DNA of 64,000 nucleotides from an uncultured Zoogloea sp. (lineage in GTDB: Bacteria; Pseudomonadota; Gammaproteobacteria; Burkholderiales; Rhodocyclaceae), in assembly GCA_937967645.1 (NCBI GenBank), contig CALBTT010000185.1, positions 1 to 64,000 on the forward strand. Direction: 5' to 3'. The notes below the pieces were generated by a model that worked only from the letters and a program-made list of their open reading frames with translations, did no database searches and was not told where the DNA came from. Positions 25,897-33,676 of the stretch are shown here, piece after piece; within the stretch, counting starts at the first letter, position 1, and each line of letters begins with the position of its first letter. The position numbers and the translations under genes were made by a program.

Positions 25897-26383
25897 TGTT
25901 GCCGGCCCGGCCGCCAGGCCGGGCCTCACGAGGGCGCGTGTCGCCTTCGCGGGATTCACCCTCATCGAGCTGATCGTCACCTTTGCCGTGGTGGCGCTTT
26001 TTCTCGGGCTGGCTCCGGTGGCGTTCGGCAAGCTGATGGAGGCATCCCAGTACCGCAGCACGGTCCGCCAGATCCTGGCCGGCATGGTGAGTGCCCGCCA
26101 GCAGTCCATTATCACGGGTCGGAGCACGGCATTTTCGGTGGACCTGGAGCATCGTCTGTACGGCCCTGAGGGCAAGGTCAGCAACAGCCTGCCGGAGTCC
26201 GTCCAGGTACGCCTGATCGTTGCGGGGGTGGAGTCTGGCCGGCAGGGCGGCAGTATCCGCTTTTATCCTGGAGGCGGCGCCACGGGCGGGAGCGTGGACG
26301 TTCTGCGCGCATCGGGCGACGGGGTGCGCTTGCGGGTGGATTGGCTGCTCGGTTCGGTGAGTCAGGAGCCTGTCACTCGATGA
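25886..26383 (+). CDS. gspH: Minor pseudopilin GspH
   Basis: A 165-residue minor pseudopilin. After a 21-residue basic/neutral leader the peptidase site reads AG|FTLIELIVTF, with Glu at +5, followed by one hydrophobic helix and a beta-rich domain. It overlaps gspG by 11 bases and its own stop overlaps the gspI start (ATGA). Its length and its position between G and I support GspH; sequence divergence is normal for this subunit. Confidence 0.88.
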   Translation: MASSVAGPAARPGLTRARVAFAGFTLIELIVTFAVVALFLGLAPVAFGKLMEASQYRSTVRQILAGMVSARQQSIITGRSTAFSVDLEHRLYGPEGKVSNSLPESVQVRLIVAGVESGRQGGSIRFYPGGGATGGSVDVLRASGDGVRLRVDWLLGSVSQEPVTR

Positions 26384-26775
26384 GTCTGCGTGACGCCCGC
26401 CGGCAGCGCGGCTTTTCCCTTCTTGAGGTGTTGGTGGCCTTTTCCATCATGGCTTTGTCGCTGGTGGTGCTTTACCGCACCAGCGGTGGGAGCGTGAAGG
26501 CGGTTGCCGATGCCGAACGCTACGAAAAGGCGGTGCGCGTCGCACGCTCAGTGCTGGCGCTCTATGACGCGGTGCCAGAGTCCGGTGTTGCGATCGATGG
26601 GCAGGATGGAGAGATGCCCTGGCAGTTGAGGACCCGCGCCTTTCCTTTGCCAGCAACAGGCTCCGCCGCGGTATCACTGCATCGCATGGAGGTGCGGGTG
26701 GAGTTTGGCTCGCCAGCCAATCCCCGTGCGCTCACCCTGGCCACGCTGCGCCCGCAAATGAAGGCCAGTCCTTGA
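26380..26775 (+). CDS. gspI: Minor pseudopilin GspI
   Basis: A 131-residue minor pseudopilin of the tip complex. A short leader SLRDARRQR precedes the cleavage site G|FSLLEVLVAF, with Glu at +5, then a hydrophobic helix and a compact beta domain with a typical LHRMEVRVEF strand. It starts on an ATG overlapping the gspH stop and ends overlapping the gspJ start. From gspI onward the DNA looks less GC-rich than gspE-F-G (visual impression). Confidence 0.9.
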   Translation: MSLRDARRQRGFSLLEVLVAFSIMALSLVVLYRTSGGSVKAVADAERYEKAVRVARSVLALYDAVPESGVAIDGQDGEMPWQLRTRAFPLPATGSAAVSLHRMEVRVEFGSPANPRALTLATLRPQMKASP

Positions 26776-27431
26776 GTCGGCCCAGGCGTCCTGTGGCAGC
26801 GCGCGGGTTTACGCTCGTCGAGTTGATCATCTCGCTGGCGATCGTGTCTGTCATCATGCTCGGATTGCTGACCGCCATGCGGTCTTTCGGCGTCACGGGA
26901 GAGAAGCTGGATCAACGTCTTGCCATCGTGGATGAGCGCCGTGTGCTGAGTGGCTTTCTAAGCGACATCCTCGGGCGTGCGGTGATCCGGCTTCGCCGTA
27001 ATGCGACCTCTCCTGCGGCCGAGAGCACCTTTGTCGGGGGGGCGGGCAGTGTGGCCTGGATCGGTGCCATGCCGGCCCGCCATGGTGCAGGTGGTCTTTA
27101 CCACTTTCAGCTTGGTGTCGAGTCGGATGGCCAGCGCAGCGTTCTGGTCCTGGCTTATGTGCCCTACGAAGGCCTTGAGATCCTGCCTGACTGGTCGAGA
27201 GCGGAAAAGCGTGTGCTGCTTGAACAACTGGAGATGTTCTCCCTGAGTTATCAGATTGAGGACGGAGGCGGCTGGCTGGGTGAGTGGCGCAATACGCAGG
27301 AGCAGCGCTCGCTCGCTCGCGTGCGCGTGTCGATTGGGGCGAGGGGCTCGGAGTGGCCCGTGCTTGTGGTTCCCGTGAGAGCGCTGTTGCCTGATGGCGG
27401 GCAGGGAAGGATCGTCAATGGCCCCACTTGA
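26772..27431 (+). CDS. gspJ: Minor pseudopilin GspJ
   Basis: A 219-residue minor pseudopilin. It begins at a TTG overlapping the gspI stop. The leader SRPRRPVAAR is followed by G|FTLVELIISLAIV with Glu at +5, then a long beta-rich domain (WIGAMPARHGAGGLYHF, YQIEDGGGWLGEWR). GspJ forms the pseudopilus tip with GspI and GspK. Its end overlaps the start of gspK. Confidence 0.88.
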   Translation: MSRPRRPVAARGFTLVELIISLAIVSVIMLGLLTAMRSFGVTGEKLDQRLAIVDERRVLSGFLSDILGRAVIRLRRNATSPAAESTFVGGAGSVAWIGAMPARHGAGGLYHFQLGVESDGQRSVLVLAYVPYEGLEILPDWSRAEKRVLLEQLEMFSLSYQIEDGGGWLGEWRNTQEQRSLARVRVSIGARGSEWPVLVVPVRALLPDGGQGRIVNGPT

Positions 27432-28329
27432 ACTGGGGCGACGCTCGGCGCAGCACGGCTATGCTCTGGTTGCCGTGCTGTGGATGTCCAGCGCGCTGAT
27501 GCTGCTGGTCTCTGCGCTCGTCTTCCAGGCTCGTACCGAGGTGCGTGCCGTATCGGCCGGGCGTGATCTGGCCATGGCCGAGGCGCAGGGGGATGCCGTG
27601 ATCGCCATGGTGGTCCGGGCGATCGCAGCGGATCCGCCGAGTTTCGTCATGCAGCGTACGCTGGATATGGAGTTCGAGGGCGAGTCGTCCAAAGTGGTGG
27701 TGACGCCGTTGACGGGGCTGGTGTCGCTCAATGCGGCCCCCCAGTCGCTGCTCGCAGCGCTCTTCCAGTTTGGGGCGGGGGTGGATGCGGCGGCAGCGCA
27801 GGTGCTCGCGCAGCGGGTGATTGACTGGCGGGATCCCGATTCGGATGCGCTTCCTGCAGGCGCCGAGAACCCCCAGTATGTCGCAGCCGGTGTTCCGTTC
27901 CGGGCGCGCAATGGTCCTTTCGAGGCGCCGGAAGACCTCCTCCAGGTGCTGGGAGTGGATTTTGAAATCTATGATAAAATCAGAGACTTGGTTACGTCCG
28001 ACGGCAGCTCGCGCGGGGTCAATCCTGTGGCGGCGCCAGCTGAGGTTCTCCTGATCCTGGCCCAGGGAAACGCATCTCTTGCAGGCAAGGTGGCCGTCGC
28101 GCGTGATGCCGGTCAAGTCAATATTGATACCACCAGCCTGATGCAGGAATTCATCGATCAGTCTTCTTCCAAGAGATTCCGCCTGCAGGCTTATGTGCCG
28201 GGCGGAGCCAGAGGGCTGAGCGTCCGCACTGTGACGGTTGATGTGTCACCCCCCGTCAATTCCCGCCTTCCCTGGCGCATCTTGCGTACCGAAGAGCCGA
28301 TCGGCGTATTGCCGCCGAGTGCCTACTGA
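27418..28329 (+). CDS. gspK: Minor pseudopilin GspK
   Basis: A 303-residue large tip pseudopilin. The N-terminal helix HGYALVAVLWMSSALMLLV lacks Glu at +5, as is usual for GspK. The GspK-type helical domain follows, with VIDWRDPDSDALPAGAEN (an acidic, probably metal-binding, loop) and the SAM-like part FEAPEDLLQVLGVD. I use the ATG at 27418, preceded by GGAAGG; an ATG at 27394 is possible. It overlaps the end of gspJ by 14 bases. Confidence 0.9.
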   Translation: MAPLELGRRSAQHGYALVAVLWMSSALMLLVSALVFQARTEVRAVSAGRDLAMAEAQGDAVIAMVVRAIAADPPSFVMQRTLDMEFEGESSKVVVTPLTGLVSLNAAPQSLLAALFQFGAGVDAAAAQVLAQRVIDWRDPDSDALPAGAENPQYVAAGVPFRARNGPFEAPEDLLQVLGVDFEIYDKIRDLVTSDGSSRGVNPVAAPAEVLLILAQGNASLAGKVAVARDAGQVNIDTTSLMQEFIDQSSSKRFRLQAYVPGGARGLSVRTVTVDVSPPVNSRLPWRILRTEEPIGVLPPSAY

Positions 28330-28335
28330 CGATTC

Positions 28336-29361
28336 ATGACTCAGCATAAAGGTCGATACAACCTGTTTGGTCTGGATCTTGCCGAGTTGGGGCGTTTCTA
28401 CGTCGAGGGCTGGCGGGATGCCATGGCATGGCCGGTCATGCGACTGTTCCGCGGGCGCGATCCCGTCAGGGTGACTGCCCCGGACGGAACACAGAGTGTT
28501 CGTTTTGGCCGGTCGGCTCAGCCTGTGACCTTCAAGGGCAAGGTCGAGCGTCAAGCCTGCGAGCTGCCGGAGGATCTGCTGCTCCAGCGGACCCTGGTCA
28601 TGCCCCGGATGAGCGAGAAGGATCTTGCGCAGGCGATGACGCTCGATGCGCGCAGCGCCAGTCCCTTTCCCGAGCAGGATCTCGTCTGGGGGTATGCGGT
28701 CCGCGATGCCGTCGATGGAGAGCGCGTCCGGATAGAGTCCGTGATGGCGTCGCGTGCTGCCGTCATGCGCCATCTTTCCGGGCTGGGTCTTGTCGCCTCC
28801 GCCGTGGAGGTCTGGGCGGGAGGGGCGAAACCTGTCGTCATTCGAGGGTTTGGTGAGGGGGAGCGCAAAGGGCGTGGCGGGCTGCTGCAGCGTGTGGGTA
28901 TTACCACGCTGTTCGTCGTGGCGCTTCTGTTGTTGATTGCCATTGCGCTCACTCCGATGCTGCAGCTCCGGCTGCGGGCGCTCGATGCCATGGAGCATGA
29001 CAAGGCGCTTGCCAAAGTTGCTTCGCAGCAAGTCAATTTGCGTGCTGATCTGATCAGGTTCAACGGCGCACTGGAGGCAGCGAATGCCCACGTCGAGGCC
29101 TATGCGAACCCGCTGGTCGTGCTGGATGAGCTGTCCCGGATTCTGCCTGACGATGTACTCGTCAATACACTGGAGTTCAAGGGTAATGCCGTTCGATTGA
29201 CCGGTCAGGCCAACAATGCGGCCCGTCTGATCGATCTGCTGGGAGCCGAACCCAAGTATCAGGAGGTCAAGTCACTCGGTGCGACCACCCGTGTCCAAGG
29301 TTCCAGCAAGGAGTATTTTGCGATTGAATTCAAGGTCGTGCGTGCGGAGAAGAAGTCATGA
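28336..29361 (+). CDS. gspL: Type II secretion assembly protein GspL
   Basis: A 341-residue inner-membrane protein. The N-terminal cytoplasmic region (about 180 residues) has the LPEDLLLQRTLVMPRMSEKD and SPFPEQDLVWGY segments of the GspL/PilN-linked actin-like fold. One transmembrane helix follows (TTLFVVALLLLIAIAL), then a periplasmic ferredoxin-like PilN domain with LDELSRILPDDVLVNTLEF. It is shorter than enterobacterial GspL (~400), as in many non-enteric systems. It begins six bases after gspK and overlaps gspM (ATGA). Confidence 0.85.
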   Translation: MTQHKGRYNLFGLDLAELGRFYVEGWRDAMAWPVMRLFRGRDPVRVTAPDGTQSVRFGRSAQPVTFKGKVERQACELPEDLLLQRTLVMPRMSEKDLAQAMTLDARSASPFPEQDLVWGYAVRDAVDGERVRIESVMASRAAVMRHLSGLGLVASAVEVWAGGAKPVVIRGFGEGERKGRGGLLQRVGITTLFVVALLLLIAIALTPMLQLRLRALDAMEHDKALAKVASQQVNLRADLIRFNGALEAANAHVEAYANPLVVLDELSRILPDDVLVNTLEFKGNAVRLTGQANNAARLIDLLGAEPKYQEVKSLGATTRVQGSSKEYFAIEFKVVRAEKKS

Positions 29362-29909
29362 AGCTGTTGCGCTATCGTGCCTTCATCAGCGTAGGGGTGA
29401 CCGTTCTGCTGCTGCTGTCGTCGCTGTCCGCTGCCGGGTATTACGCGTGGACATATCTTGAGCGAGCCGAGGTTGTGCTCGCCGACATCGAGCCAAAATA
29501 TGCCCGTCTCCTGGGATGGCAGCGTTCTGATGCGCCTTTGCGCAAGGCGGTGCTGGAATCGTTCAACAGCCTGAAGCGTTGGTCGTATCCCGAGGAGCAA
29601 GACCCCGCCAAGGCCGGCAATGACGTGCAGCAACGTGCGCGGCATGCCGCCGAAGTTGGCGGGATGAGTATCGTCAGCAGTCAGGTGTTGCCGCCTGCGT
29701 CCGAGAATGGCCCCCCACGGATTCCGGTTTCGCTGACCGTCGAAGGGAGCCTGCAGAGCCTGCAGGCCACCCTGTCCGGACTCTTTGCGGACTCCCCTGC
29801 GCTTTTTGTCGATTCCTTGAACATGCATTCCATCGACAAGGGAGACCCCAAGCAGCCTCAGCAGGTTACGGTGACCATGGTTGTCTACTCTTTGTTGCGT
29901 CAGCCATGA
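29358..29909 (+). CDS. gspM: Type II secretion protein GspM (PilO-like)
   Basis: A 183-residue bitopic inner-membrane protein with a transmembrane helix near residues 10-33 (FISVGVTVLLLLSSLSAAGYY). A coiled-coil-like stretch follows, then a compact periplasmic ferredoxin-like domain (LTVEGSLQSLQATLSGLFAD, VTVTMVVYSLL), the GspM/PilO arrangement. Its partner is GspL, encoded just before with an overlapping stop/start. It overlaps the next gene in the same way. Confidence 0.82.
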   Translation: MKLLRYRAFISVGVTVLLLLSSLSAAGYYAWTYLERAEVVLADIEPKYARLLGWQRSDAPLRKAVLESFNSLKRWSYPEEQDPAKAGNDVQQRARHAAEVGGMSIVSSQVLPPASENGPPRIPVSLTVEGSLQSLQATLSGLFADSPALFVDSLNMHSIDKGDPKQPQQVTVTMVVYSLLRQP

Positions 29910-30592
29910 AATACAAATGGTTGATTCTGCTCGGTGTCGACCTGGCTCTGGCCGGGGGGCTTGCTGCCCTGTGGCTGGATGAGGATTACGACCTCAAGAA
30001 CGTGACCTGGAAGGCGCCGGCTGCGATGGTGCCTTCTGCGGACTCGCTCCAGGTGGTGAAGGTGAACGAGCCCGTAGTGGCGGTTGCCCAGTTGACGTCG
30101 ACAACCGAAAGGCCGTTGTTCTGGCCGACTCGGCGTCCCCCTCCGCCACCGCCGCCGCCCGAGAAGGCTGCCGAGGCCGCGCCGGATCCTTTCGCTGACA
30201 TGCATGTCTTCGGCTTGATCGGTGGAGAGGGAACCGCCGGGGCGATCATCCGGACGGGGGGCGTCACGCGCCGGATCAAGGTGGGTGATGCAGTGGGGGC
30301 CTGGGTGCTGGATGGTGTCGATGGCCGTCTGCTGCGTTTCAAGGATGCAACTGGTCAGGTGCGCGGGCTGGAGCTCAAATTTGTGGAGCAGGCCAAGGCG
30401 GCTTCCGCTGGTGGCGCTGAACCAGGGGCGCCCGCAGGCGGGGGAGCTGCCTCGGGTGGTGTGCCGATGGGCTGGTCGCCAGATGGCAAGCAGAAGCCTT
30501 TGGATGTCCTCATTGCCGAGCGGCGTGCCCGGCGGGCGGCGGCGATTGCTGCGGCTCGGGCCGAGCAACAAAGCCGGGCGGGCAAGAAATAA
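29906..30592 (+). CDS. GspC/GspN-like inner-membrane protein with HR-type domain
   Basis: A 228-residue protein with one N-terminal transmembrane helix (LILLGVDLALAGGLAALWL). The segment TTERPLFWPTRRPPPP leads into an eight-proline run and an Ala-rich linker. A small periplasmic domain (FGLIGGEGTAGAIIR then TRRIKVGDAVGAWVLDGVDG) resembles the homology region of GspC that contacts the secretin. A Gly/Ala/Arg-rich tail completes it. There is no PDZ domain. Placed between gspM and gspD, it probably bridges the platform and the secretin in place of a full GspC. Naming it GspC or GspN is uncertain. Confidence 0.7.
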   Translation: MKYKWLILLGVDLALAGGLAALWLDEDYDLKNVTWKAPAAMVPSADSLQVVKVNEPVVAVAQLTSTTERPLFWPTRRPPPPPPPPEKAAEAAPDPFADMHVFGLIGGEGTAGAIIRTGGVTRRIKVGDAVGAWVLDGVDGRLLRFKDATGQVRGLELKFVEQAKAASAGGAEPGAPAGGGAASGGVPMGWSPDGKQKPLDVLIAERRARRAAAIAAARAEQQSRAGKK

Positions 30593-30613
30593 TTCGATGG
30601 ACGTGACGTCACT

Positions 30614-32968
30614 ATGAAACGACCTATTCGTTCGGCTGCGGCCAGGCTCCTCTGTCAATTGCTCCTCGTGTTTGCCGGCTATGGCAGTCAGGCTGCCGCG
30701 CAGTCCCGCGCCGGTGCTGACGGGGTGGCGGAGCCTTCGGTCGCTGAAGCGGCAAGTGCCGAAGCGGGGGCGCGTGTCGGTCGGGATAGCGCACAGCCCA
30801 ACGACCCTCTGCGCATCGATCCGGCCGCCGGTGTCGTCCTGCCTGTGGGGGAGCCGAAGACCGACGCGGCTTCTGCGGCCCGTGTTCGCCGAACCCAGCC
30901 GGCTTTGATCAAGGGTAACGACAAGCCGTTCAAGGCCCCTGATGTGCGCTCCATCGTCAATGTCGAGGGCGATGGCATTGCCTTGAAGTTCGAACAGGCT
31001 CCCGTCACGGAAGTCCTGCATGCCGTGCTGGGAGATATCTTCAAGATCGATTATGCGATCGTCCCTCCCTTGAGTGGAGAAATCACGCTGCACACCCAGG
31101 GGCCGGTGCCGCGTGACCAGCTTCTCTCCATTCTCGAGGCTTTGTTGCTTAACAATGGCATTGTCATGGTGCCAGACGTGAACGGTCGGTATCGCATTGG
31201 TCGGGCGGACATCCTCAAGACGGCCGTCCCTTTGCCGCGCAATATGGACACGCGTTCGCCCGGTTATGGCAGCGTGATTATTCCGCTGCAGAACATCGGC
31301 GCGGCCGAGATGGCCGACATCCTCAAGCCGGTGGCGCCGTCGGAGGCTTTTGTCCGCGTAGACCCCCTGCGTAACCTGCTGGTCATGGCGGGCACGCGCA
31401 ACCAGGTCGAGGGTTGGCTCGAGATCATTGCGGTTTTCGATGTGGATCTGCTGAAAGGCATGTCGGTCGGGCTGTTCCCGCTGGAGCACAGTTCCGTGAA
31501 GGATGTCGAAAGCGCGTTGCGGTCGCTGTTCGCGTCGTCGGGCGATGCCGGTGGCGGGGGAGGGGCGCGCTCCGCACCGGCCGCGCCTGCGCCGGCCTCC
31601 GGCGGAAAAAGCGATGATTTGCCTATAACTGGGGTCAAACTCCCTGGGCCGCTGGGAGGCCTGTTACGGGTTGTCGCGATCGAGCGCATGAACGCGCTGT
31701 TGGTCGTTACGCCCAGAGCGCACTACCTGGAGGAGGCCCGCAAGCTGATCGAGAAGTTCGACAAGCCCTGGGATACCGATGGCGAGCCGCAGCTCTACGT
31801 GTATGCCGTGCAGAACGGATCGGCGCTGCATCTCGCCAACCTGCTCAACGGTCTGTATGCCCAGAGCACCACCACGTCGGGTACCGGCGCGACGGGTGTG
31901 GCGCCTTCCCTGAATACGGCGACCCAGGGCGCTAACGCGTTTGGTTCAGCGACTGGCGCCTCGGGAGCGTTCGGGGGTGGGCTCACCGGCGGCTTCAACA
32001 CGGCAGGAGCGTTGGGGGGCAACCGGACGACTGCCGCCATGCCTTCGGTGACCCAGGTGTCCCTGGGCAAGGACATTCGCGTGGTGGCGGACAATCACAA
32101 CAACGCCTTGTTGATCCACGCTCCCCGCAGGGATTACAAGCGGATCGAGGCAGCGCTGCGTCAGCTGGATGTGACGCCCAATCAGGTCCTGATCGAGGCC
32201 AGCATTGTCGAAGTCACCCTGACTGACGAGACCAAGTACGGCCTTCAGTGGTACTTCGAAGGTGGCCTTGGCTCCGGCGGCTGGAAAGGGGTGGGGATCC
32301 TCGGAAACTCGACCTCGGGTGCCATCAATACGGCCCAGCAAGGGTTCTCGTACACCATCACCAACCCGGCCGGTGCGGTCCGTGCGGTCCTCAATGCGAT
32401 GGCGGACAAGCAGCTTGTCAACGTGATCTCGTCGCCGTCCGTTATGGTGCTGGATAATCAGACGGCAAGCATTCAGGTGGGTGATCAGCAGCCTATCCGC
32501 TCTTCCACAACGGTTACGGATGGCGGTGTGAGCACCTCTTCGATCCAGTACAAGGATACGGGTGTCCTGCTGTCGGTGACTCCTTCCGTTAACGCCGGCA
32601 ACCTGATTACCATGCAGGTCAATCAAACGGTGTCCGATGTTGGTAGCGTTGATTCCGCCACCGGGCAGCGCAGCTTCCTGCAGCGCCAGATCGCCAGTAA
32701 GGTTGCTGTGCGCTCCGGCGAGTCCATCGTCCTTGGGGGCTTGATCCGGGACAACAACGGGCGAGGCAAGCAGGGGATCCCTCTGCTCCAGGATGTGCCT
32801 GTACTGGGGGCGCTGTTCGGTACCAGCACCCTGAACAAGACCAGGACGGAGCTGTTGGTGATGATCACTCCGCGGGTCATTCGTAACGAGCAGGACGTCC
32901 GCGAAGTTGGCAGTGAGCTCAGGTCAAAACTGCCCTTGCTGCGGCCGCTTCTGGAGAGTCGGCGTTGA
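30614..32968 (+). CDS. gspD: Type II secretion system secretin GspD
   Basis: A 784-residue outer-membrane secretin with an N-terminal signal peptide (ending near YGSQAAAQS). An N0-like domain includes LKFEQAPVTEVLHAVLGDIF, and N1-N3 repeats follow (VIIPLQNIGAAEMADILKPV; FPLEHSSVKDVESALRSLF; VYAVQNGSALHLANLLNGLY). The C-terminal secretin core contains VNVISSPSVMVLDNQTASI, VGDQQPIRSS, VLLSVTPSVNAGN and SGESIVLGGLI. Two long Gly/Thr/Ser/Ala-rich inserts interrupt the N domains (about 315-335 and 420-475). The C-terminus ends LLRPLLESRR without a long S domain, which bears on how it is piloted. Confidence 0.95.
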   Translation: MKRPIRSAAARLLCQLLLVFAGYGSQAAAQSRAGADGVAEPSVAEAASAEAGARVGRDSAQPNDPLRIDPAAGVVLPVGEPKTDAASAARVRRTQPALIKGNDKPFKAPDVRSIVNVEGDGIALKFEQAPVTEVLHAVLGDIFKIDYAIVPPLSGEITLHTQGPVPRDQLLSILEALLLNNGIVMVPDVNGRYRIGRADILKTAVPLPRNMDTRSPGYGSVIIPLQNIGAAEMADILKPVAPSEAFVRVDPLRNLLVMAGTRNQVEGWLEIIAVFDVDLLKGMSVGLFPLEHSSVKDVESALRSLFASSGDAGGGGGARSAPAAPAPASGGKSDDLPITGVKLPGPLGGLLRVVAIERMNALLVVTPRAHYLEEARKLIEKFDKPWDTDGEPQLYVYAVQNGSALHLANLLNGLYAQSTTTSGTGATGVAPSLNTATQGANAFGSATGASGAFGGGLTGGFNTAGALGGNRTTAAMPSVTQVSLGKDIRVVADNHNNALLIHAPRRDYKRIEAALRQLDVTPNQVLIEASIVEVTLTDETKYGLQWYFEGGLGSGGWKGVGILGNSTSGAINTAQQGFSYTITNPAGAVRAVLNAMADKQLVNVISSPSVMVLDNQTASIQVGDQQPIRSSTTVTDGGVSTSSIQYKDTGVLLSVTPSVNAGNLITMQVNQTVSDVGSVDSATGQRSFLQRQIASKVAVRSGESIVLGGLIRDNNGRGKQGIPLLQDVPVLGALFGTSTLNKTRTELLVMITPRVIRNEQDVREVGSELRSKLPLLRPLLESRR

Positions 32969-33031
32969 TCGTATCGATGCCGCGATGGAGTTCTTGGGTT
33001 TTTTCGTGTGTTGTTCGCGTATGAGGTGACG

Positions 33032-33472
33032 ATGAAAATAAACAAACGGAATATTAGTGAATTGCGCTGGGTTCGCGGGTTTGTCGCATTCGTTGCGGCG
33101 AGCTCGGTGGTGCTTCTACAGGGCTGTGCCACGTTTGGCGACCAGGCCCCGCCGGAGGAGCGGGTCCAGAAGCGGGCCCAGGCCCGCTGGGATGCCCTGG
33201 TTGCCGGCCAGGTCGAAAAGGCTTATGGTTTCAACACTCCTGGTTACAGGGAGTCCGTGGATCTCGCTACATTCCGGTCGCGCGTCGGCAATCCGCCTGT
33301 GAAGCTTAAAGGTGCGAAAGTTGAAGCCGTTAAATGTGCAGAGACTAGCTGTGATGTAACCATGCGACTGTACTTTGTGCCGCTGCAGCCTGGTTTTCCG
33401 GAACTTGACAATGAACACACCGAGCGTTGGGTGCTTAGTGATGGGAATTGGTGGCGTTTCGAAAAATTCTAG
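33032..33472 (+). CDS. Small outer-membrane lipoprotein after gspD
   Basis: A 146-residue protein with a lipobox LQGC (Cys32, followed by Ala, so no inner-membrane retention signal). The mature part begins with an acidic/basic helix (PEERVQKRAQARWDALVAG) followed by mixed alpha/beta sequence rich in aromatic residues and two further cysteines (KCAETSCDV) that could form a disulfide. The overall pattern resembles NTF2-like lipoproteins. The ATG at 33032 has a GAGGTG ribosome site. It is the first gene after the secretin, 63 bases downstream, so a role as pilotin or secretin-associated factor is possible but unproven. Confidence 0.75.
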   Translation: MKINKRNISELRWVRGFVAFVAASSVVLLQGCATFGDQAPPEERVQKRAQARWDALVAGQVEKAYGFNTPGYRESVDLATFRSRVGNPPVKLKGAKVEAVKCAETSCDVTMRLYFVPLQPGFPELDNEHTERWVLSDGNWWRFEKF

Positions 33473-33594
33473 CGTTGTGGCATGAAGGTGTGTATAGTTG
33501 GGAGTTAGGCATCTTCGAAGTACTTTGGGTCTGAAAAGTGTTGTTTTTTTGAGACAGCTTGGTGGTTTCCAGAGGTTTTGGGATGTTCAAAGTT

Positions 33595-33614
33595 GCTAAT
33601 GTATGTGCTAATGT
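33595..33614 (+). promoter_or_regulatory. Direct repeat upstream of the surface-protein gene
   Basis: The octamer GCTAATGT occurs at 33595-33602 and 33607-33614, a 12-base period close to one helical turn. It lies about 65-80 bases before the start of the exported 513-residue protein, in a 204-base AT-rich leader. It could be a regulator site; no convincing -35/-10 pair was identified beside it. Confidence 0.3.
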
Positions 33615-33662
33615 CTCACCAGCGTAAGATTTAATTACGTTGTGCCAATCCTCAAGCTCTCT

Positions 33663-33668
33663 TAGGAG
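33663..33668 (+). promoter_or_regulatory. Strong ribosome-binding site of the surface-protein gene
   Basis: TAGGAG lies eight bases before the ATG at 33677, a near-ideal Shine-Dalgarno. It agrees with the strong codon bias of this gene and supports high expression. Confidence 0.7.
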
Positions 33669-33676
33669 TATTTGTA

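Noticed and set aside
29900..31489. 529-codon minus-strand frame opposite the GspC/N-like and gspD genes
   Set aside because: Arg/His-rich antisense frame without family resemblance.
33473..33676. Possible small RNA in the AT-rich leader of the surface-protein gene
   Set aside because: No terminator within it and no conserved structure could be seen; treated as a 5' untranslated/regulatory region.
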